64,000 nucleotides of DNA from Natrarchaeobius chitinivorans (GTDB lineage: Archaea > Halobacteriota > Halobacteria > Halobacteriales > Natrialbaceae). Shown here piece by piece: positions 24,902-35,408 of the stretch (positions are counted from its first letter, which is position 1; every line of letters starts with the position of its first letter). The stretch spans positions 248,001 through 312,000 of the forward strand of contig NZ_REGA01000004.1 of NCBI RefSeq assembly GCF_003841505.1. Reading direction: 5' to 3'. The translations under genes and the position numbers were made by a program. The notes below the pieces were generated by a model, which saw only the letters and a list, made by a program, of their open reading frames with translations, searched no databases and was not told where the DNA came from.

Positions 24902-27028
24902 GTGAACGACGTCGTTGTTCGGTGTATCACCGTCGTTTTGGTCGTCTCATTCGTTCTGTTAGCCGGTGTTACCGGCGCAGTTCCGGCGGTGAGTACCTCG
25001 AGCACCGAGGGCCTCGTTCTAGCGCAGGCCGATAATTCGTCCGAAAACGTGACGCCTCGACATCAGAATCCGGACGAGTACAGCTCTGCGGGTGACGATG
25101 ACGAACTCGCAAAGTGGCTTACAGAACACCTCGACAATCGTCTCGGTGACAGTTCAGTCGCGCTCGAGGAAGGCGAGTACGAAATGGCGAGCGAGTATCT
25201 CGACGACGAGTACTACGAACGCGTCGAACAGTACGTCGAGATTACCGGTGATACCGACGGAATCGACGATATCGCGACCGAGGACGAACCCGACTCGGAA
25301 ACACGGAGTGCCTATCTCACGGCCGCCGAGGAACAGGATACGCTCACTTCGCTCGTCGGACAGTACAACGAAACGAAAAGCGAGTACGAAACGGCACGAG
25401 ACGGAAGCGAACCGGAACGCGCACACGATCTCGCTCGTGAACTCGAATCACTGACCGGCGAAATCGAAGAGACGAGTACGAGAGCCATCGAACAGTACGA
25501 GTTTCTCACCGAAGAGACGGGATCCGACTACACGGACACGATCGATTCGATCGACAATACGAAAGCGGCCATTCAGGAGGAGCAAGCAGGTGTTCGATCG
25601 GAGCAGTTCGTTGACACTGAACTGGTACTGGATCCAGCGACCGAAAGGGCGTCGTTCGAGAACCCACTTCGCGTTCGCGGTGAGATACGTGCTGCTGACG
25701 ATTCGACCCCCTCGTACGATGGACTAAATATCACGGTCGAGGATCACCCCGTCCCAGTTCAGACGTACGAGAACGGGACGTTTACGTTCGAGTATCGACC
25801 GACGGTCGAACCCGTCGCTGCGGATTCCCTGTCCGTCCAGTACACGCCCGCCATCGAGACACGCTACGTCGGGACGGAGACGTCGATACCGATTTCACTC
25901 GAGCAGACGGAACTCGACGTGGCGATCACCGAGCAGACGTCGACTGCTGCGTACAACGAGACGCTCTCGGTGTCAGGAACGGCCACTGCAGCGAATCAGT
26001 CGGTCGACGAGCTCCCGGTTACGGTCAGACTCGGTGGGGAACCGGTCGGGACGACGACCGTCGAAAACGGTTCGTTCTCGAAGCAGATAGCCGTCCCCGC
26101 AACCGTCCCCGACGGGGACCAACCGGTCAGCGTTTCGTTCGAACCCACAGACCGAGCCCTGTCGACAGCCACAGCCAATGGGTCCGTCACGATCGAGGAG
26201 ACGGCAACCGAACTCGACCTCGAAGCCGAGTGGACGAACCAGTCCGATATTCGAATCGATGGGCGCCTCGTGACTACCGACGGCGTCGGAATCGAGGGGC
26301 AATCGATCGACCTCGAGATCGATGGCATCACCGGTGAAACGGTGTCCACTGACGAGGACGGAGCGATCGCGACGACGGTCTCTCCGTCCGATCCCACGCA
26401 GTCGGTGACAGTGAGTGGAACGTACGATGGCTCGGATACGAATCTGGACCACGCTCGGGATGAAGCCACGGTTGCACCAGCTGGCACGGACGAGGATGGG
26501 GTGGAATTCCCGTCAACGCCGGTTCTCGTCGGACTCGGGGGGACCGTTTTCGCCCTCGCTGTGGGGCTCGTCTGGTGGATCCGGCGGCGGAAACCAGACG
26601 AGACCGACGAACGGGGCGACCGATTTCGGGATCCAGCGGTTTCATCGCCCGCTGATTCGACCGCGGTCGCTCAGACACGCGTCAATTCAACGCTCGAAAG
26701 GGCGACGGATCAGCTCACCGATGATCGCACGGATGCCGCTGTACGAAACTGTTATACGGCAGTGAGGGATGCACAGCAATCGATTCTCGAGACCGATCAC
26801 GTCTCGGCGTTGACACACTGGGAGTTCTATCACCGGTACCGAGCGAACGTCGACGATGCAACGTCGCTCCAAACCGTAATGGAGGCATACGAACGAGCAG
26901 CGTTCACTACCGATTCGGTCTCCCGCCAGGAGGCTAAAGCCGTGCTCGAGGCGGCCCACCGGCTCTGTTTCCCGGAGAGTGTTTCGTTCGAGGACGACTC
27001 AGAACCTGCGGCAACAACGGACGATTGA
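24902..27028 (+). CDS. Secreted multi-domain protein with C-terminal DUF4129-like domain
   Basis: 708 residues from a GTG at 24902-24904; this start puts a clean signal peptide (VVRCITVVLVVSFVLLAGV) at the N-terminus, unlike the longer frame. Residues about 40-220 are an acidic helical region; about 230-560 contain Ig-like or carboxypeptidase-regulatory-like repeats (LNITVEDHPVPVQTYENGTF; LPVTVRLGGEPVGTTTVENG). One membrane helix (LVGLGGTVFALAVGLVWWI) precedes a cytoplasmic domain resembling DUF4129. The topology suggests an envelope sensor or scaffold that joins outside ligands to the MoxR/DUF58 machine (inference). Confidence 0.8.
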   Translation: MNDVVVRCITVVLVVSFVLLAGVTGAVPAVSTSSTEGLVLAQADNSSENVTPRHQNPDEYSSAGDDDELAKWLTEHLDNRLGDSSVALEEGEYEMASEYLDDEYYERVEQYVEITGDTDGIDDIATEDEPDSETRSAYLTAAEEQDTLTSLVGQYNETKSEYETARDGSEPERAHDLARELESLTGEIEETSTRAIEQYEFLTEETGSDYTDTIDSIDNTKAAIQEEQAGVRSEQFVDTELVLDPATERASFENPLRVRGEIRAADDSTPSYDGLNITVEDHPVPVQTYENGTFTFEYRPTVEPVAADSLSVQYTPAIETRYVGTETSIPISLEQTELDVAITEQTSTAAYNETLSVSGTATAANQSVDELPVTVRLGGEPVGTTTVENGSFSKQIAVPATVPDGDQPVSVSFEPTDRALSTATANGSVTIEETATELDLEAEWTNQSDIRIDGRLVTTDGVGIEGQSIDLEIDGITGETVSTDEDGAIATTVSPSDPTQSVTVSGTYDGSDTNLDHARDEATVAPAGTDEDGVEFPSTPVLVGLGGTVFALAVGLVWWIRRRKPDETDERGDRFRDPAVSSPADSTAVAQTRVNSTLERATDQLTDDRTDAAVRNCYTAVRDAQQSILETDHVSALTHWEFYHRYRANVDDATSLQTVMEAYERAAFTTDSVSRQEAKAVLEAAHRLCFPESVSFEDDSEPAATTDD

Positions 27029-27129
27029 TCCGGACGAACCGAGAGGCGACGACGGGAAACCCCGTGTTCGCTCGAGTGCCTCGAACACACCGACCGACTT
27101 TTGGTACCGTCGTTCTCATCAGTAGATGA

Positions 27130-28299
27130 ATGGTCGACCGCCGGTCACTCCGATTGCTCCTCCCCGAGCCACTTCGGGCTCTCCCAGCCGATCTCGTGGG
27201 CGTCCTCGCGGTGACGCTGCTGGTCAACATCGCCGTGTTCGTACCGATCGTTCGTGAGACGCCGTTACGTATCGTTCTGGGGTTGATTTTCGTCCTCTTC
27301 GTCCCTGGCTACGTTTTCATCGCCGCGTTGTTTCCCGAAGCCGGTGAGTCGCCGACGGCCGGTTCAGACCACCGAAGTGAAACTAAAGGTGGCGAATCCG
27401 AAGACCGGCCCACCGACGACTGGGGAACGGAATCCGGGTGGGGAGACGCGAACTCGGAGACGGCCGAAGACGCAGGTCTAGTCGAACAGGGGGAGCTGGC
27501 GGTCCGGGAGGGCATCGACGGAATCGAACGGGTTGCGCTGTCGTTCGGGCTCAGCATAGCGATCGTTCCGCTGATCGGTCTCGTCCTCAATTTCACACCG
27601 TGGGGAATTCGGCTCGTGCCCATCATGATCGCCGCGACTGGATTTACCGTCCTTACAGCGGCCGTCGCTGCGATACGACGGTGGCAGTTGCCACCGGAGG
27701 ACCGATTTTCCGTCCCGTATCGTGCGTGGTACGAGACGGGCCGATCCGAGATGCTCGAGCCCGAGTCCCGGGTAGACGGCTTGCTAAACGTCGTACTCGT
27801 CCTCTCGATTCTGCTGGCGGTCGGCACCGTCACGTTCGCGGTCGTCGTTCCGCCCCAGGGAGAACAGTTCTCAGCGGTGTATATCTTGACCGAAGACGAC
27901 GACGGCGACCTCGTCGCAGACGGCTATCCGACGTCAGTCACCGCCGGCGATTCGGCCGAAATCGTCGTCGGTGTCGACAACAACGAACACCGAACCGTCG
28001 AGTATACGATCGTCGTCCTCGAGCAACACGTCGAATTCGTGCCGAACGAAACATCCACCGATCCGGAAACGCTACAGGAAAACGAGACGGTCGTTACCGA
28101 GCAAAACGAACTCGACCGGTTCAATACGCGACTCGAGCACAACGAATCCTGGCATCACAGCCACGAATTCGAACCGACGATACCAGGTGAAAACACGCGC
28201 GTCGTGTGGTTGCTGTTTCCCGACGGCGACGTCCCCGAAAACCCGTCGATGGACGACACCGAGTACACCGTCCATCTCTGGGTCGACGTCGACGGGTGA
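27130..28299 (+). CDS. DUF1616 domain membrane protein
   Basis: 389 residues. About four membrane helices at the N-terminus and in the middle, with an Asp/Glu/Gly-rich loop between helices two and three (residues about 75-115). A fifth helix near 225 precedes an extracytoplasmic domain with DGYPTSVTAGDSAEIVVGV, the DUF1616 hallmark. DUF1616 proteins are archaeal, of unknown role, and often sit near glycosylation or surface-protein genes. It lies between the secreted DUF4129-like protein and the ABC transporter. Confidence 0.83.
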   Translation: MVDRRSLRLLLPEPLRALPADLVGVLAVTLLVNIAVFVPIVRETPLRIVLGLIFVLFVPGYVFIAALFPEAGESPTAGSDHRSETKGGESEDRPTDDWGTESGWGDANSETAEDAGLVEQGELAVREGIDGIERVALSFGLSIAIVPLIGLVLNFTPWGIRLVPIMIAATGFTVLTAAVAAIRRWQLPPEDRFSVPYRAWYETGRSEMLEPESRVDGLLNVVLVLSILLAVGTVTFAVVVPPQGEQFSAVYILTEDDDGDLVADGYPTSVTAGDSAEIVVGVDNNEHRTVEYTIVVLEQHVEFVPNETSTDPETLQENETVVTEQNELDRFNTRLEHNESWHHSHEFEPTIPGENTRVVWLLFPDGDVPENPSMDDTEYTVHLWVDVDG

Positions 28300-28360
28300 C
28301 TCCGTTCGGTCTCCCCGCAAACCGAGACAGTTACTTATCTAGAGATTAGTTGGCATCCAC

Positions 28361-29116
28361 ATGGCGGTCCCCACGCTCGAACAACGAACGACAGTCCCTC
28401 CAGTCGTGAACGCAGCCAGCGTCACGAAGGTCTATACCCGGGGATCAGAGCCGGGGCGGTTCGGCCGATTGATCGGGCGTTCCGAACCGGCGACAGTCGA
28501 GGCGGTGTCTGACGTCTCGCTTACCATTCGGCCCGGTGAAATCGTCGGGCTCGCCGGTCCGAGCGGAAGCGGCAAATCGACGCTCTTGCACCTTCTGGCC
28601 GGCCTCGAGGTCCCGACCGAAGGCGCAGTGCAGTATCAGGATACCGATCTCGCGTCGCTGTCGAACCGACGCCGAACGCGGCTTCGTCTCGAGGAGATCG
28701 GAATCGTCTTTCAACAGTTTCACCTCCTCGACTCGCTTTCAGCCCGGGCAAACGTCGCGCTTCCGCTGGTCGAACTGGGAGTGGGCCGTCGGAAGCGCCG
28801 ACAGCGTGCGTCGGAGCTCCTCGAGCGGGTTGGACTCGGCGATCGGATCTCCCACCGGCCCGGCGAACTCAGCGGCGGTGAACAACAGCGTGTCGCCATC
28901 GCGCGAGCGCTCGTAACCGACCCAACGCTCGTGGTGGCGGACGAACCGACGGGAGAACTCGATACGGAAACCGGACGACGGGTGCTCGAGGAGTTCACGC
29001 GGGTTGCAGAAGATCGGGCCGTGGTCCTCGCCTCCCACGACCGCGAAACGCTGGCAATCGCTGACCGTATCGTTCGGTTACAGGATGGAACGATCGTCGA
29101 CAGCGCCGACGCATGA
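28361..29116 (+). CDS. ABC transporter ATPase, MacB/LolD type
   Basis: 251 residues. Walker A is GPSGSGKST (66-74), the Q-loop is VFQQFHLL, the signature is [15 protein letters not shown] and Walker B is [12 protein letters not shown]. The D-E and following His (LASHDRE) are intact, so it should hydrolyse ATP. Residues 28-45 are an insertion before the first strand. It overlaps the next gene by four bases; the three genes form one transporter of the mechanotransmission (MacB/LolCDE/FtsEX) class, which works on envelope substrates rather than transporting through a pore. Confidence 0.92.
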   Translation: MAVPTLEQRTTVPPVVNAASVTKVYTRGSEPGRFGRLIGRSEPATVEAVSDVSLTIRPGEIVGLAGPSGSGKSTLLHLLAGLEVPTEGAVQYQDTDLASLSNRRRTRLRLEEIGIVFQQFHLLDSLSARANVALPLVELGVGRRKRRQRASELLERVGLGDRISHRPGELSGGEQQRVAIARALVTDPTLVVADEPTGELDTETGRRVLEEFTRVAEDRAVVLASHDRETLAIADRIVRLQDGTIVDSADA

Positions 29117-30327
29117 GCCTCCGAAACCGTCTCGCTCGGTGGAGCGGACTGCTCTCGACCGGCGTCCGACGCACCCTTTCCCGGGCGACCGATACGAACC
29201 AGCAGCGTATCCAGTTTACCGTCCTCGGTGTCGCTGCGACGATTGCCCTCCTGGTCGTCGTCACCGGGATCGGCGTTGGGCTCGCGACGAGCACGACCGT
29301 TTACGACGACGACGTCGATTACTGGATCATCCCCGACACGGACGGTGACCGCTCGCTGCTGGTCGCAACCGATCAGCCGCAGTTTGGATCGGTTCACGAC
29401 ACCAACGATCGAATTCGCGATCACGACGACGTGACGTTCTCGTCTCCGATTCTGGCCGAGGTTTTACGGGCGGAACACGGCGATCACACCGAGTTCGTAC
29501 TCGTCGTCGGCGTTATCAACTCGGACGGCCTCGATCAGGTCGCAGGGGTTTCGACGGCGGGGCTCACGAACGATGACCCCTACTACGACGGCGGAACCGC
29601 CGGGGGTGAGCGGACGGGAGAAGTCGTCCTCTCACAGAGCGCGGCGAACGTACTCGAGAGTCAACCCGGCGACCGGATTACGATCTCGAACGCGGAGTTT
29701 ACCGTCGAACAAACTGCTGCCGGCGAGACGGCCGGGGCTGATATCCCGATCGCGCTGGTCCAGCTGAGCGAGCTTCAGGAACTCACTGGAGCGGACGGGT
29801 ACGACCAGGCGGATCAGTTCGTCGTCGGAGCCACCACACCCGGGGTTCAGTCGGAGCTCGAGGGGGTGTATCCGGAGTCGAACGTCCTCACGCGCGGTGA
29901 GATGACTGCGACGTCGGTCGTCGATTCGGACATCTCGCTTGCACTGTCGCTTGCGGCGTTCGTCGTTGCGCTCGTCATCGGCACGCTGTTCGTGTTGACG
30001 ACGGCCGGTCTGGAGATCGTCGCGGACCGCACGCAACTGGCAACGATGTCTGCGATCGGAATCACGACCCGAAGTCAACTGGTACTGACCGGTGTCCAGA
30101 CGATCCTACTGACGGGTATCGGGGGTCTCGTCGGTTCGATTGGCGGCCTCGGATTGATCTGGCTTACGAACGCCGTCGCAATGGAGACGCTGACGACCGA
30201 GCCAATCGCAGTAGCCCATCCGCTTTTCGTCGCCTACGGCGTCGGCGTGGCACTGCTCATGGGCGTTCTGTCGATGCCGTATCTCCTGGTTCTCACTCGC
30301 CGCGTCACCGGAGGTGTACCGTCGTGA
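29113..30327 (+). CDS. ABC transporter permease, MacB/FtsX type (first)
   Basis: 404 residues. One N-terminal membrane helix ([20 protein letters not shown]), a large extracytoplasmic domain (about 55-280) and three C-terminal helices in the FtsX fold. Overlaps the ATPase gene and the second permease gene by four bases each. Probably forms a heterodimer with the next gene product. Confidence 0.88.
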   Translation: MSLRNRLARWSGLLSTGVRRTLSRATDTNQQRIQFTVLGVAATIALLVVVTGIGVGLATSTTVYDDDVDYWIIPDTDGDRSLLVATDQPQFGSVHDTNDRIRDHDDVTFSSPILAEVLRAEHGDHTEFVLVVGVINSDGLDQVAGVSTAGLTNDDPYYDGGTAGGERTGEVVLSQSAANVLESQPGDRITISNAEFTVEQTAAGETAGADIPIALVQLSELQELTGADGYDQADQFVVGATTPGVQSELEGVYPESNVLTRGEMTATSVVDSDISLALSLAAFVVALVIGTLFVLTTAGLEIVADRTQLATMSAIGITTRSQLVLTGVQTILLTGIGGLVGSIGGLGLIWLTNAVAMETLTTEPIAVAHPLFVAYGVGVALLMGVLSMPYLLVLTRRVTGGVPS

Positions 30328-31574
30328 GCGAGATCGGACGCTGGGTCCGCCGATGGATCGCCCGCATCCGGACCGCAGGCGCCATCACGTTCACCCAGCT
30401 TCGCCATCAAAAGCTCCGACTCGGCCTCGCGATTATCGGGATCAGCCTGGCGGTTCTCGCGATGACGCTGCTCGTCGGAACCGGCGTCGGCGTGATCGAG
30501 ACCGGGGAACAGCAGTTCGACACCGCAGACCGCGACCTGTGGATGACCGCCGGCGAGACGCGGCTTACGCCGACCGGTGGAGGCGGATTCCAGAACACGT
30601 TGTACGATTCGCGTTCCGTCTCCGAGAACGTGTCTCAACACGACGGCGTTCGCAACGCGGTTCCCCTCGCCTTCCAGACGGTGTACGTCACGACGGAGGA
30701 CAAAGAGGAGTTTCGGACGTTCGTCGGAAGCGGGACCCCCGCAAGCGGCTCGAGTGTTCAGGTGATCGACGGAGAGTCGTTCGGCGGTGATCCACACTAC
30801 GCAGGCGGAACGTACGACGGTGAGCGAACGGGCGAGGTGTTGATCGATCGGGAAACGGCACAGCGTCTCGACGTCGAAATCGGCGATACGCTCTACGTTG
30901 GCGGCTCCTACGCTGCTGCCAGGGAAAACGAGGTAACCGTAGTCGGCATCTCGCCCACGTTCGAGCAAATGCTCGGGGCTCCGACGGTGGTCATGCCACT
31001 CAGTGAACTCCACCAGGCGACCGGATCGACACAGACCGAACCGGCAACGTTCATCACGATCACGCTCGAGGACGACGCGGATCTAGACGCCGTCCAGCGG
31101 GACCTGCAAGCCCAGTACCCCGAGTACGAGATTCGATCGAATCAGGAACAACTCGAGGCGGTGTTACAGGAACAGGTGCTGGTCCTCGCTGCAGGCTTTA
31201 CGCTCGTCGTGCTCGCTATCGGTGCGGGGATCGCCCTGACGGTCAATCTGCTTGCGCTCGTCATCTACCAGCAACGACACGCGTTCGCAGTGCTCAGGGC
31301 CCAGGGGCTGTCCTCGAGTCTCCTGGTGCTATCCGTCGTCGGGCAGGGGCTGGCGATCGGCGTGATCGGTGGTCTCCTGGGCGGCCTTCTTACCCCACCC
31401 AGCGTCTCTCTGCTCAACCGGATGACGGTTGCCGTGGTTGGGTTCGACGGACTGGTCCAGCTCGAGCCACGCCTCATCGCCGGCTCGATCGTGCTCGCGA
31501 TCGCCATCGGTACGGTTGCAGCTGCGATCGCCGGCTGGCGGATCAGTCGCACACCGCCTCTCGAGTACCTCTAA
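30324..31574 (+). CDS. ABC transporter permease, MacB/FtsX type (second)
   Basis: 416 residues with the same layout as the first permease: N-terminal helix (LRLGLAIIGISLAVLAMTLL), extracytoplasmic domain (both carry a YAGGTYDGERTGEV-type motif, here and as [14 protein letters not shown] in the first) and three C-terminal helices. The two are paralogs. It ends the ABC operon. The likely cargo is an envelope lipid or surface protein, given the neighbours. Confidence 0.88.
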   Translation: MSEIGRWVRRWIARIRTAGAITFTQLRHQKLRLGLAIIGISLAVLAMTLLVGTGVGVIETGEQQFDTADRDLWMTAGETRLTPTGGGGFQNTLYDSRSVSENVSQHDGVRNAVPLAFQTVYVTTEDKEEFRTFVGSGTPASGSSVQVIDGESFGGDPHYAGGTYDGERTGEVLIDRETAQRLDVEIGDTLYVGGSYAAARENEVTVVGISPTFEQMLGAPTVVMPLSELHQATGSTQTEPATFITITLEDDADLDAVQRDLQAQYPEYEIRSNQEQLEAVLQEQVLVLAAGFTLVVLAIGAGIALTVNLLALVIYQQRHAFAVLRAQGLSSSLLVLSVVGQGLAIGVIGGLLGGLLTPPSVSLLNRMTVAVVGFDGLVQLEPRLIAGSIVLAIAIGTVAAAIAGWRISRTPPLEYL

Positions 31575-32138
31575 GACGGACTGGTGTCGCGTGTTATCGG
31601 TGATCCCAGGGTGGCGATCACCGGTGAAAAACGACGACAGTTCGTGTGAGACGGGCGGTTGGTCGTCACTGCTGGGGCCGGTATCGAGTTCGACCGGGTG
31701 TTTCGCCAGTCTCGTGTCGGGTTCAGCCTCTCGTAGAAAGACGAAGCGCACATCCTACCGACGGACACGAGCCCATACCACAGGCTCGCTATCGAAGCGT
31801 TTTGTCCGCTCCTCGAGGTCGCAAATGCGGTGCTCCCTCCGCTCGCACGAACTCACAACGGATGGGTTTCACGGGATACCAGCGGCCAGTCCGTCGAAAC
31901 ACCTCGCGGTGGGCACGCGTTGATCGTCTGCCGAGAAACTCCTCTTGGGCAGCGTTTTTATACTGTCGGACGGCAGTCGGTGAGGCGTTGATCGCGAATT
32001 CGCGGCCGTCGCCATCGGAGACGGCCGCAGGAGCGACTGACCGTCGAATAGTTCTGTCCGACAGAATTACCCATGGGCTGGTTCGAAGGTCGTTCCGAGA
32101 AAGCGGTAGAAAAACGGGTCAGAACCGTCGAACGCCGC
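31575..32138. other. Intergenic region, 564 bases
   Basis: It separates the ABC operon from the convergent surface-protein gene. The only structure I see is the inverted-repeat element at 31960-32067. ORFs in it look like chance frames. Confidence 0.6.
31960..32067. repeat. 108-bp inverted-repeat element, copy 1
   Basis: The ends are ATACTGTCGGAC and GTCCGACAGAAT (11 of 12 bases inverted). The centre is a perfect hairpin, GCGGCCGTC with GACGGCCGC. A second copy is at 45667-45776. MITE-like, or a structured RNA. Confidence 0.7.
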
Positions 32139-33647
32139 TTAGTCCAGTCGGCGGATGCCGAACACGACGACGGAGAGGAACGCGACCAGCGCTGCGGTCA
32201 CGCCGAATCCTGGGATGGTGTCGTCGTCTTCGGTCGGCTCATCGTCGTCGGTCACGGGTTCGTCGTCATCGGCGACCGGTTCGCCGTCGTCAGTCGGTTC
32301 GTCGTCGGTCGGTGCATCATCGTCAGTGGCTGGATCGTCGTCCGTTTTGTCGGGGTCGTCGTCCTTCTCGTCAGGGTCGTCATCGTCGTCCTTCTCGTCA
32401 GGGTCGTCGTCCTTCTCGTCAGGATCATCATCGTCGTCATCCGATGGTGGAGATGGCGACGGGCTTGGGGACGGTGCAGTCCCGGTATCCGTCTCGAGCG
32501 TGATCGTCCCTTCGCTCGTCTCGAACTCGCCTGCATCGTTGGTGGCGAAGTGGATCCACTGGTAGTCACCGTCGTCCCAGTCACCGAGCGTTTCGACGGT
32601 GATCGTCTCCTCACTGCCGCCCACGAGACCGGTCGCCGACGCGTCGAGCGTGACGCCGTCTGCATCGAAGTCGACGTCCTCGAGGTCACTGTGCTCGGCG
32701 GCGACGAGCGAGAAGATGGCTTCGAGAGATACCGAACCATCGACTTGGTCAGCGGAAACGGAGGTGCCGAGGATCTCGAAGTCGTCCTCGAGGATAGCCA
32801 CGCCGTTGACCTCCTCGATCGTCGTCGAGATCTCGATATCATCAGAGTCGATGTCGTCTATGTCGGTCCCCTCGACCCCGATCGTGGTTTCCTGGTCACT
32901 GAAGGTTTCACTATCGTACAGAACGATGGCGTGGTGTACGTCACCAGTGATGTCCGTATCGGCAGTGAAATCGGCGTCGTTGCCAGGTTCAACCGTGCCG
33001 GAATCCGTCACGTCGGATGGTTGGTCCTGTACGGCAAATGAATCGACGCCGTGAATGGTCGCGTCACTGGCTGGTGGGTGAATGTCGCCATCCTCGAGTT
33101 TCAGGTCGTCCCCGTCTGCGGTCCCGACGACTAACGCGACGTACTGTCCGGTATCCGCGTCGTCGTAGTGAGCCACGTTGTCCCCGTTCAGGTCCAGCGA
33201 CTCAGTGAAATCCACGTTGTCGTTGAGCGACTCGTTTGGATCATCAAGCAATCCCATCAGGTTACCCCCCTCGAGCGAGGATTGGTTCGGGTCCAACGTC
33301 CCGACCACGACCTCGAGATCGTCGTCTTCGTCGTGGTTCGATAACTCTTCGTCGAAGACCAGCGGAACGGTCCCTCCTGAGTTGAACACACCGACGTACT
33401 CTCGTTCGAGGGAGTCCGGTGTTCCAACGATATCGAGCAGAATATCCTGGTTTTCTACAACGGTAGCCGCATCCGTGCTATCGTAATCCGCCTGCAGCGT
33501 AAAGGGGCTATTCTCGTCGATCGAGAACTCTCCGCCACTTGACTGCTGGGACATCGTTCCTTGCGCTGACGCCGCACCTGCGACACCAGCAAGCGGTGCC
33601 GCCAGCATGATCAACACCATGCCAACTGTGACAACTGTCTTAGACAT
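32139..33647 (-). CDS. PGF-CTERM surface protein with acidic stalk
   Basis: 502 residues. A signal peptide (VLIMLAAPLAGVAGAASAQG) is followed by an acidic beta-rich domain of about 350 residues, then a proline/serine hinge and a stalk of DDPDEKDD and TDDDEP repeats. The end is a PGF-CTERM sorting signal: IPGFG, a hydrophobic helix and basic RRLD. Archaeosortase A removes this signal and a lipid is attached, so the protein should sit on the outer face of the membrane in the S-layer. It is convergent with the ABC operon and divergent from the next surface protein. Confidence 0.9.
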   Translation of the reverse strand: MSKTVVTVGMVLIMLAAPLAGVAGAASAQGTMSQQSSGGEFSIDENSPFTLQADYDSTDAATVVENQDILLDIVGTPDSLEREYVGVFNSGGTVPLVFDEELSNHDEDDDLEVVVGTLDPNQSSLEGGNLMGLLDDPNESLNDNVDFTESLDLNGDNVAHYDDADTGQYVALVVGTADGDDLKLEDGDIHPPASDATIHGVDSFAVQDQPSDVTDSGTVEPGNDADFTADTDITGDVHHAIVLYDSETFSDQETTIGVEGTDIDDIDSDDIEISTTIEEVNGVAILEDDFEILGTSVSADQVDGSVSLEAIFSLVAAEHSDLEDVDFDADGVTLDASATGLVGGSEETITVETLGDWDDGDYQWIHFATNDAGEFETSEGTITLETDTGTAPSPSPSPSPPSDDDDDDPDEKDDDPDEKDDDDDPDEKDDDPDKTDDDPATDDDAPTDDEPTDDGEPVADDDEPVTDDDEPTEDDDTIPGFGVTAALVAFLSVVVFGIRRLD

Positions 33648-33882
33648 GCTCCCAACACAGTCTTCTTACTAGTTATTTCTTTCTATTTGCATATATATTT
33701 AGTTTCACACAAAGGTGGCAACAGTCAATACAACCAGTCGAGTCGGAAAAATAACGCCGAAACGGATCTGTCTTGGAATTCCCATCAAAAATCAGGCATT
33801 AGGGGTCCACAGTGTGGCACAATGGGGTGAAGGAAAACCGATACCATATAACTAATATGCCTCGAGATTCAGTACGCAAACT

Positions 33883-35040
33883 ATGAAGAAGCCCCCAACG
33901 CAGTATCTCGTTTATTTTGTACTACTGGTCGTCGTACTGGGTAGCCTTACGAGCATCTCAGCGGTCGTTCTTGCCTCCGGCGGATACAACCTCTCTATGT
34001 CTGAGTCTATCGATACACCGGACAGAACTGTATCCCCGGGTGAACGCACCTACGAAATTTCAGAGATGGGGGTCGTCGACCAGGGCGATCCAATCACCGT
34101 GGACGTGACCGGCGATGAAGGCGAAGTCGTCCTTCTCAATGCCGATGGCGACGTGGTCGATGGCCCGATCGAAATCGACGACCAGCGGTCGACGGAACAG
34201 ATGACCTTCGAGACGACGAACCTAGAGCCCGGCTCGTACGCGCTGGTGATCGAAACAAGGGGATCCGATTTCGAAGCCGTGTATCCCGTCGTCGTGTCTG
34301 GATACGATATCGACGTCACGCATTCTGACACGGTTGAGGCGGACGACGAGATCGAAATCGATGTCACCGTGTCACAGCAGGCGAGTCAGACGACGCCGGG
34401 AAGCGTTCAGGTCGCCGTCTGGGACGACGACACCGTCGTCCGTACAGATGCAACACACGATTCCGGTGACAGCTATTCGGCCACCGTTTCCGCGTCGGAA
34501 TTCGACGTCGGCACGGAGTACAACGTCTACGCTGTGGCACAGGGAACGGAGAAAGTCGATCTCATCGGTGAAGAGGAGATCCTGGGAGTGAGCGACGAAT
34601 CGACGGTGAAAATCGTCGAGTCCGGCGGTGACGACGACCCACCAGCGGACGATGACGAGCCGGCGAACGGCGACGACGAATCGGATGACGACGAGGGCTC
34701 GGACGATGACGACGAATCGGACGATGGCTCGGATGATGACGACTCGGATGACAGCGACGGAACGGATGATCCCGCCGGCGACGACGAGGGGACGGCCGAC
34801 GACGGTGACGATGGCTCGAGCAGCGACACCATCGGGAGCGACGACGGCGACACGGACTCGAGTGAGGACGAAGACGACACGCCGGACAACGTCGTCCAAC
34901 CGAACCAGGACGACGGGTCGGGTGGGGACGACGCCGGTAGTGGCGAGGAGCCGAGTTCGGATTCGATTCCGATGTCCGGACTGTCGCTGATACTGGTGGG
35001 TTCCATCGCGATCGCGTTGTTCGTCCAGATTCGGGACTAG
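33883..35040 (+). CDS. Secreted acidic-stalk protein with C-terminal membrane helix
   Basis: 385 residues. An N-terminal signal/anchor (YLVYFVLLVVVLGSLTSISAVV), two Ig-like domains (about 45-130 and 140-245), then an Asp/Ser stalk of about 110 residues and a final helix (SGLSLILVGSIAIALFVQI) ending RD. It resembles the PGF-CTERM protein in layout but the end lacks PGF, so it is probably held by its own helix. It is divergent from the PGF-CTERM gene across an AT-rich 235-base region, so both may be regulated together. Confidence 0.83.
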   Translation: MKKPPTQYLVYFVLLVVVLGSLTSISAVVLASGGYNLSMSESIDTPDRTVSPGERTYEISEMGVVDQGDPITVDVTGDEGEVVLLNADGDVVDGPIEIDDQRSTEQMTFETTNLEPGSYALVIETRGSDFEAVYPVVVSGYDIDVTHSDTVEADDEIEIDVTVSQQASQTTPGSVQVAVWDDDTVVRTDATHDSGDSYSATVSASEFDVGTEYNVYAVAQGTEKVDLIGEEEILGVSDESTVKIVESGGDDDPPADDDEPANGDDESDDDEGSDDDDESDDGSDDDDSDDSDGTDDPAGDDEGTADDGDDGSSSDTIGSDDGDTDSSEDEDDTPDNVVQPNQDDGSGGDDAGSGEEPSSDSIPMSGLSLILVGSIAIALFVQIRD

Positions 35041-35080
35041 CCCGAGAGATTTACGGTGGTTCCCTCTCTTGAGTCAATCA

Positions 35081-35362
35081 ATGCCAACGCGTCGTCGAAA
35101 ACAGTTCATTCACGGCCAGTTCGCGTGGATGGTGGCGACCGTGTTCCTCCTCGTCTTGCTCGAATCACTCTCGTACGAACTGTTTTTCGTGCTCTCGCTA
35201 ATCGGATTACTGATCATGACCGAACTGACGACCCCGGTCAACGTCACACCGGAGTGGAGACGACGCATCCGCTGGCTGATCGGTATCGGCCTGGTCGGGT
35301 TCGCCGTCATCGTCACGCGGCGTATCGTCGAAATTCTGCCGCCGGAGGTGCTCCCGCTGTGA
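35081..35362 (+). CDS. Small membrane protein
   Basis: 93 residues from the ATG at 35081 (a TTG 12 bases upstream is less likely). A basic start (MPTRRRKQFIHGQ) and three membrane helices. No family recognised. It lies between the stalk protein and the DUF4350 gene on the same strand, so is probably part of the same module. Confidence 0.68.
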   Translation: MPTRRRKQFIHGQFAWMVATVFLLVLLESLSYELFFVLSLIGLLIMTELTTPVNVTPEWRRRIRWLIGIGLVGFAVIVTRRIVEILPPEVLPL

Positions 35363-35408
35363 CGTCCGGACGGCGGGGACAGCGACGGCCCCGGGAGCGT
35401 GTCACGGG

